64,000 nt of DNA from Proteus vulgaris (lineage in GTDB: Bacteria; Pseudomonadota; Gammaproteobacteria; Enterobacterales; Enterobacteriaceae), in the NCBI RefSeq assembly GCF_016239305.1, contig NZ_JAEHOQ010000002.1, positions 186,001 through 250,000 of the forward strand, given 5' to 3'. The position numbers were made by a program, and so were the translations under genes. Positions 59,685-64,000 of this stretch are shown here, one piece after another. How positions within the stretch are numbered: the first letter of the stretch is position 1; each line of letters begins with the position of its first letter. The notes beneath the pieces were generated by a model. It was not told the DNA's origin. It did not search any database and was given only the letters and a program-made list of their open reading frames with translations.

Positions 59685-60632
59685 TTATATTAAAGCGGGT
59701 TCACTTAATATGCCCGCACCAAATATACGGCCTGTTTCATTTATCAGTTTAAAATAAGCTTCTTTATCATCAAATATATCATTTTGTATCTGTTGACTAT
59801 AAACCATAGCCATTGCCATTACATGAAAATGATATTCATTATAGTAAACTATCTTTTCATTTGGATCACGCGAAGCCAAATAGGAATTGGTTATTTTATA
59901 AATATTTTTAGCTTCTTTAAGCATCTCACTATTATTAAACGTAATATTACTTAGTGTCGGAATAAAATCATCTGTCCGCGTATTTTCATTATTTATCCAG
60001 TTATATTTATTTTTTTCCTTACGCGCCTCTAATAAAGAAGAACCAGAATAAACATGAATATCATATGGTTTTTTTGATAAAAAATTTTGAAATTCAGACT
60101 GGGAAAAACACTTAGTCAATACATTTCCCATCCTCTTATTATTCCAATCAGATAAATACGTTGGAATAGGTTCATTTAAAGGAATTTCACACTGAAAGAT
60201 ATTATTATCAATGAATGTGGCATCAGAACTATTAATAGCCCCACTCACAAGTTGCCCATTAATCCAGATAGAGCGGGTAGTTAAGTAAAAGTGCTTATTA
60301 TTTTCTTTGGGTGAAAAAACAGAGGTAAAACTATAGTAGATATCCCTAGATGGATTAATTATCCCCCCATGATTACCAGGGTAAATCATAAAAATTTTCT
60401 TTTCTCCATCAGCATCAACTAATACATGTTTTCCATTCTCTAATTTTATTTCTTTTACTTCACCAGAGTTAAGCCAAAAAGAATTTTCATCAATTTGAAA
60501 GACTAACGGTACGGTTTTATTGTTACTGATATAAAATACGCCAGACTGTGAATTTGAACTAGCTACTGGCTCACACCCCGTAGTAAGAGTAGTCGTACAT
60601 AACATTGTTGTTAAATAAAAAAAACGATACAT
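59685..60632 (-). CDS. Hypothetical lipoprotein
   Basis: A 315-aa lipoprotein precursor. The start MYRFFYLTTMLCTTTLTTGC is a short signal with a lipobox (LTTGC). The mature part is beta-rich at its N-terminus (GVFYISNNKTVPLVFQIDEN) and helical at its C-terminus (NEYHFHVMAMAMVYSQQIQN). No family is recognised. The ATG at 60632 was chosen over 60668 because it begins the signal and has AAGGT upstream. The gene is strongly AT-rich and sits inside an otherwise E. coli-like order, so it looks acquired. Confidence 0.75.
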   Translation of the reverse strand: MYRFFYLTTMLCTTTLTTGCEPVASSNSQSGVFYISNNKTVPLVFQIDENSFWLNSGEVKEIKLENGKHVLVDADGEKKIFMIYPGNHGGIINPSRDIYYSFTSVFSPKENNKHFYLTTRSIWINGQLVSGAINSSDATFIDNNIFQCEIPLNEPIPTYLSDWNNKRMGNVLTKCFSQSEFQNFLSKKPYDIHVYSGSSLLEARKEKNKYNWINNENTRTDDFIPTLSNITFNNSEMLKEAKNIYKITNSYLASRDPNEKIVYYNEYHFHVMAMAMVYSQQIQNDIFDDKEAYFKLINETGRIFGAGILSEPALI

Positions 60633-60753
60633 ATATCGCGTATACCTTATCGTAAAATATACAAACAAAATATTATTTTAATAAAAATGACTTTTCATCT
60701 TATTAATCCATGCATCATAGTTTTATTTATAGAAAAAAGAAAGCCATCAAAAG

Positions 60754-60783
60754 AGAGGCACGCAATATTTATTGGGTGCCTCT
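60754..60783 (-). terminator. Terminator of rluB
   Basis: On the minus strand AGAGGCAC pairs with GTGCCTCT, then CTTTT. It lies 50 bases past rluB. Confidence 0.7.
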
Positions 60784-60832
60784 TAATGAAAGATGATATT
60801 TTAATTTAAAATTATAAATAATTATTCGGAAA

Positions 60833-61756
60833 TTACTTATTATTTCCTACTGACTGGCGGCGACTTGACGCTCTTTTTGCAGGTGACGTAGAGGTACGTG
60901 CTGATATTTTGGTATGACGCTTAACGGCTCGACGAATTTGATTTGCTTTAATCCGACGTTGGTCTTTTTCTACTGCCACTTTTGTTACTGTTTCATCATT
61001 TAATTCAACCAGTTGACGCAAGTAGTTAATCTGTTCTAATCCAAGCTCGACCCAACCACCGCGCGGTAAACCTTTAGGTAAATCAATATCACCATAGCGA
61101 ACACGAATAAGACGGCTTACTTGAACACCAACAGCTTCCCACATACGACGAACTTCACGGTTACGGCCTTCTGTCAGTGAAACGTTGTACCATTGGTTAA
61201 TCCCTTCACCGCCACGATAAGAAACAGAGCGAAATGACGCTGGGCCATCTTCTAATTGTACACCACGAGTTAATTGACGAATTTTAGCGTCATCAATTTC
61301 ACCGAAAACACGAACTGCATATTCACGTTCAACTTCACGGCTTGGATGCATTAAACGGTTAGCTAATTCACCATCTGTTGTAAATAACAATAATCCACTG
61401 GTATTCACATCAAGACGACCTACAGCGATCCAGCGAGCACTGTTAAGACGAGGGAGACGTTGGAAAACAGTAGGACGACCTTGTGGATCACTACGAGTAC
61501 ACAGTTCACCTTCAGGTTTGTAGTACGCTAACACTCGACAAACATCTTTTTGTGCTTCGCGAATATTTAAAATACGACCATCTAAGCGGATTTTTGCTGT
61601 TGTGGTGACATCAATACGATCACCTAGTTTTGCTTTTGTACCATCAATGCTGATACGTCCTTCTTGAAGGTAACCTTCAATCTCACGACGAGAGCCATGA
61701 CCAGAACGAGCAAGGATTTTTTGTAATTTTTCAGTACGTTGCGATTTATCGCTCAT
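60833..61756 (-). CDS. rluB: 23S rRNA pseudouridine(2605) synthase RluB
   Basis: A 307-aa enzyme. An S4 domain ([20 protein letters not shown]) is followed by the RsuA/RluB/E/F catalytic domain with the Asp in [20 protein letters not shown] and a conserved [21 protein letters not shown] basic C-terminal tail ends RRQSVGNNK. Length is slightly above E. coli RluB. Confidence 0.96.
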   Translation of the reverse strand: MSDKSQRTEKLQKILARSGHGSRREIEGYLQEGRISIDGTKAKLGDRIDVTTTAKIRLDGRILNIREAQKDVCRVLAYYKPEGELCTRSDPQGRPTVFQRLPRLNSARWIAVGRLDVNTSGLLLFTTDGELANRLMHPSREVEREYAVRVFGEIDDAKIRQLTRGVQLEDGPASFRSVSYRGGEGINQWYNVSLTEGRNREVRRMWEAVGVQVSRLIRVRYGDIDLPKGLPRGGWVELGLEQINYLRQLVELNDETVTKVAVEKDQRRIKANQIRRAVKRHTKISARTSTSPAKRASSRRQSVGNNK

Positions 61757-62162
61757 GAAACAACCTCATGTGTCGCCTTCACAGGCGTCATAAAAATAGA
61801 ATTAATTTTTAAAAATCAATTAAGTAAAAAATAACCCATGTTTATTAAATTCACTAATAAACACAGGTTTATTGATTCAATAGTGAACAATGTTGATGAT
61901 TTTTCACATCAACACTGTGATAAATAGTCTCGATAAAATAGCCATGACGGTTTTACTGCTTTTTCTCGTTACATAATATTAACGTATCAACGGAAACGTT
62001 CATTGACATAACCGATTTTAAAAACAAGCACCGTGATTTTTATCGCAATGTATAAATTTAACACAAGCGATAAATCCCTTCACCTTTTATCTTTTTATCT
62101 CTCGATAAATTTCTTCACTATGCCTCTATCGAATCGATATTTAATTTAATCGACCAAATCAT
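61757..62162. other. 406-bp gap between yciO and rluB
   Basis: E. coli has yciQ in this position; no trace of it is seen. The gap is AT-rich and includes TGTTGATG/CATCAACA (61891-61914), a short hairpin, and no supported reading frame. The rluB promoter must lie here. Confidence 0.5.
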
Positions 62163-62783
62163 CTACTGAAATGGGGTAATATCTCCAGTGCCTTCTCGGA
62201 CTATCACTGGACTATCTTCCGTTAAATCAATTACTGTTGTGGGTTTTTGACCTAAATAGCCACCATGGATCACTAAATCAACTTGTTTGCTTAATAAATC
62301 ATTGATTTCTTCAGGATCAGACTCTGCAAAATCATTACCTGGTAAAATCAGGCTCGTTGACATCAATGGTTCACCAATATTCTCTAACAATGCTAATGCA
62401 ATAGGGTTAGAAGGAACACGTAAGCCAATCGTTTTACGTTTATCATTCATCAAACGCTTTGGTACATCTTTAGTCGCTTTTAAGATAAAGGTGTAATTAC
62501 CTGGAGTATTATTTTTTATTAAACGAAATACCACGTTATCAACATAAGCGTAATTAGCGATTTCTGACAGATCACGACACATCAGTGTGAAATTATGGTT
62601 TTTATCTAGTTGACGAATACGACAAATCCGCGTCATTGCATCTTTATTTTCTAAACAGCATCCAATAGCATAACCAGAATCTGTTGGATAAATCACCACT
62701 CCGCCTTTGCGTAAAATATCAGCACTTTGTTCAATTAAACGAGCCTGCGGATTATCAGGGTGAATATAAAAAAGTTGGCTCAT
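62163..62783 (-). CDS. yciO: YciO, TsaC/Sua5-family protein
   Basis: A 206-aa protein of the YrdC/Sua5 fold: GGVVIYPTDSGYAIGCCLEN, the KRKTIGLRVPSNPIALALLE block and MSTSLILPGNDFAESDPEEI. It resembles threonylcarbamoyl-AMP synthases, but in E. coli YciO does not replace TsaC. It starts 24 bases after rnm. Confidence 0.93.
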   Translation of the reverse strand: MSQLFYIHPDNPQARLIEQSADILRKGGVVIYPTDSGYAIGCCLENKDAMTRICRIRQLDKNHNFTLMCRDLSEIANYAYVDNVVFRLIKNNTPGNYTFILKATKDVPKRLMNDKRKTIGLRVPSNPIALALLENIGEPLMSTSLILPGNDFAESDPEEINDLLSKQVDLVIHGGYLGQKPTTVIDLTEDSPVIVREGTGDITPFQ

Positions 62784-62807
62784 ACATCCCTCAACGAATT
62801 TCTGATG

Positions 62808-63671
62808 TTACTCCTGCCATAGCGACCAAACTGGTTCAACGCCACCGGGTAACCATAAATTACGCCCCAACTCTATCCACGAGCAAGGACGATGAAAATC
62901 AGAACCTAACGAAGCTTTTAACCCATAAGATTGAGCTAATGCCGCGTGTTGTTCCCGTTCTTGTGGTGGTTGTTGGCATTGTGCCACTTCGATTGCATCA
63001 CCACCTTGTTGTTTAAAATAAAGTGTTAAACGTTTTAACCATTTAGAAGATAGACCATATCGGCCCGGATGTGCTAATACCGCAACACCACCAGCAGCAT
63101 GAATTGCTGTGACAGCGTCACCTATTGAACACCATTGCGGGGGTACATAGCCTGTTTTTCCTTTCGCTAAATAACGTTTAAATACTTTATTAACTGAGGC
63201 AACATGCCCGTCATTTACTAAAAAGCGGGCAAAATGCCCTCTTGTTACTTGCCCACTATGCGCTAGCGCTTTAGCGCCTTCAAAAGCATTGGCAATACCA
63301 GCTTTTTCTAATCGCTCACCGATCATTATCGCACGTGTTTCACGACATTGGCTTTGTGATGAAAGGAGCGATTTGATCGCGTTATGATCGATATCCATAT
63401 TTAATCCAACAATATGGATTTCTATATTCTCCCACAAAGTCGATATTTCAACACCTGATATCAGGGTAAGAGGTAGATTTTTTTCTGTAATATAATACTT
63501 AGCAGGTGCAATTGCCGCTGTGGTATCGTGATCCGTAATCGCTAACACATTAATTTGACGCTCTATCGCTCTATCAACCAATTCTTCTGGTGAAAGCTCG
63601 CCATCTGACGCGGTAGTGTGGCTGTGTAAATCATAAATCACTCTTAAATCAGATAGCCCTTCAGTCATCAC
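62808..63671 (-). CDS. rnm: RNase AM (Rnm, formerly YciV/TrpH), PHP domain
   Basis: A 287-aa PHP-domain phosphoesterase with metal sites YDLHSHTTASDGELSPEELV, AITDHDT, SGVEISTLWENIEIHIVGL, VLAHPGRYG and SLGSDFHRPC. Rnm trims the 5' ends of rRNA and degrades short RNA oligos. Either of two adjacent ATGs (63671, 63668) could be the start. It is divergent from the trp operon, as in E. coli. Confidence 0.94.
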   Translation of the reverse strand: MMTEGLSDLRVIYDLHSHTTASDGELSPEELVDRAIERQINVLAITDHDTTAAIAPAKYYITEKNLPLTLISGVEISTLWENIEIHIVGLNMDIDHNAIKSLLSSQSQCRETRAIMIGERLEKAGIANAFEGAKALAHSGQVTRGHFARFLVNDGHVASVNKVFKRYLAKGKTGYVPPQWCSIGDAVTAIHAAGGVAVLAHPGRYGLSSKWLKRLTLYFKQQGGDAIEVAQCQQPPQEREQHAALAQSYGLKASLGSDFHRPCSWIELGRNLWLPGGVEPVWSLWQE

Positions 63672-63727
63672 GTCTCCCTTTTCACCTTAGCAAGATAATA
63701 ATTTTTAAAGAGTATGCCATAAAGTAC

Positions 63728-63766
63728 TTGACGAACCTAACGTAATCCAGTTTACTAGTACGCAAT
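63728..63766 (+). promoter_or_regulatory. trp promoter and TrpR operator
   Basis: -35 TTGACG (63728-63733), 17-base spacer, -10 TTTACT (63751-63756). The right operator half ACTAGTACG (63754-63762) is identical to the E. coli trp operator; the left half CCAG differs from AACTAG. TrpR repression is expected. Confidence 0.8.
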
Positions 63767-63816
63767 ACGAGCTAGTTCACTTTCCATTTTTTTGTCGTTA
63801 GCTGTAAGGAGATCTT

Positions 63817-63879
63817 ATGAATATCAATCAACATCTTATCGCTCTTTGGTGGCGCAACACTCTTTTATGGGCGGTTTGA
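63817..63879 (+). CDS. trpL: trp operon leader peptide TrpL
   Basis: A 20-aa leader MNINQHLIALWWRNTLLWAV with tandem Trp codons and a third Trp, behind GTAAGGAG (start 9 bases after). Ribosome stalling at the Trp codons would favour antitermination upstream of the attenuator at 63908. Confidence 0.95.
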   Translation: MNINQHLIALWWRNTLLWAV

Positions 63880-63907
63880 TCTCCTGCTTAACGTCAGTGA
63901 TATCTAA

Positions 63908-63930
63908 AACCCGCCTACGCGGGTTTTTTT
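63908..63930 (+). terminator. trp attenuator
   Basis: AACCCGC (63908-63914) - CTAC - GCGGGTT (63919-63925) followed by TTTTT. It lies 29 bases past the trpL stop and is the classic attenuator position. Confidence 0.93.
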
Positions 63931-63976
63931 ATGCTTTAAAAACAGTAAATAAAGAAAATAATATAGAGCGATAACA

Positions 63977-64000
63977 ATGAATACATCACTTGCATTCTCA
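63977..64000 (+). CDS. trpE: Start of trpE (anthranilate synthase component I), truncated by window end
   Basis: An ATG at 63977 after a weak AGAGCGATAACA site gives MNTSLAFS, the first eight codons visible. The assignment rests on position just after trpL and the attenuator. Confidence 0.75.

Overview
The window looks like a chromosomal segment of a low-GC member of the Enterobacterales, most likely Proteus or a close relative in the Morganellaceae. Almost every housekeeping protein is a full-length match to the E. coli family (RoxA, Mlc, FumC, RsxA-E, Nth, Rnb, PyrF, LapAB, AcnA, CysB, TopA, SohB, RluB), and E. coli gene order is kept in three blocks: ydfG-ynfB-ynfD-bioD2-mlc-ynfL-ynfM; tus-fumC-ydgA-add-ydgJ-ydgK-rsxABCDGE-nth; and yciH-pyrF-lapBA-pgpB-ribA-acnA-cysB-topA-yciN-sohB-yciK-btuR-rluB-yciO-rnm-trpL. 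Base composition is AT-rich throughout. No rRNA, tRNA, CRISPR array, insertion sequence or prophage was recognised.

The left 25 kb appears to be the chromosome terminus. A dif-like Xer recombination site lies at 4541-4568 (minus orientation, one difference from the E. coli 28-mer as I recall it). A Ter site lies at 21299-21321, 10 bp before the start codon of tus (21332). Its orientation predicts arrest of forks moving left to right, which places dif inside the trap. A near-consensus LexA (SOS) box sits about 110 bp before tus. Around dif are decayed genes: a LysR regulator broken by an internal inversion of about 147 bp, a frameshifted remnant, and a small gene with one in-frame stop.

Region by region: 1-4.5 kb holds a 5'-truncated helical-repeat/beta-propeller-like gene, the broken lysR next to an intact DMT transporter, a monooxygenase-like protein and an ArsR-type regulator. 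4.5-6.1 kb holds dif and roxA. 6.2-10.6 kb is a complete arsRDABC arsenic operon on the minus strand. 10.7-16.1 kb holds an orphan dhaT, tehA, osmB, ydfG and small envelope proteins. 16.3-20.9 kb is bioD2, mlc, ynfL and ynfM. 20.9-26.4 kb is the Tus/Ter locus, fumC and ydgA. 26.4-28.1 kb is a solitary vWA-domain gene with an AT-rich gap. 28.1-39.2 kb is add, the ydgJ/ydgK region and the rsx electron-transport operon with nth. 39.3-59.6 kb is mainly RNA, nucleotide, envelope and central-carbon housekeeping genes. 59.7-64 kb ends with rluB, yciO, rnm and the start of the attenuated trp operon.

No multi-gene novel defence or biosynthetic system is evident. The least explained items are the SOS box before tus, the inversion-broken lysR, the Cys-tailed vWA protein, a 276-residue single-cysteine protein between acnA and cysB, and an unassigned short transcript with its own terminator after yciN.
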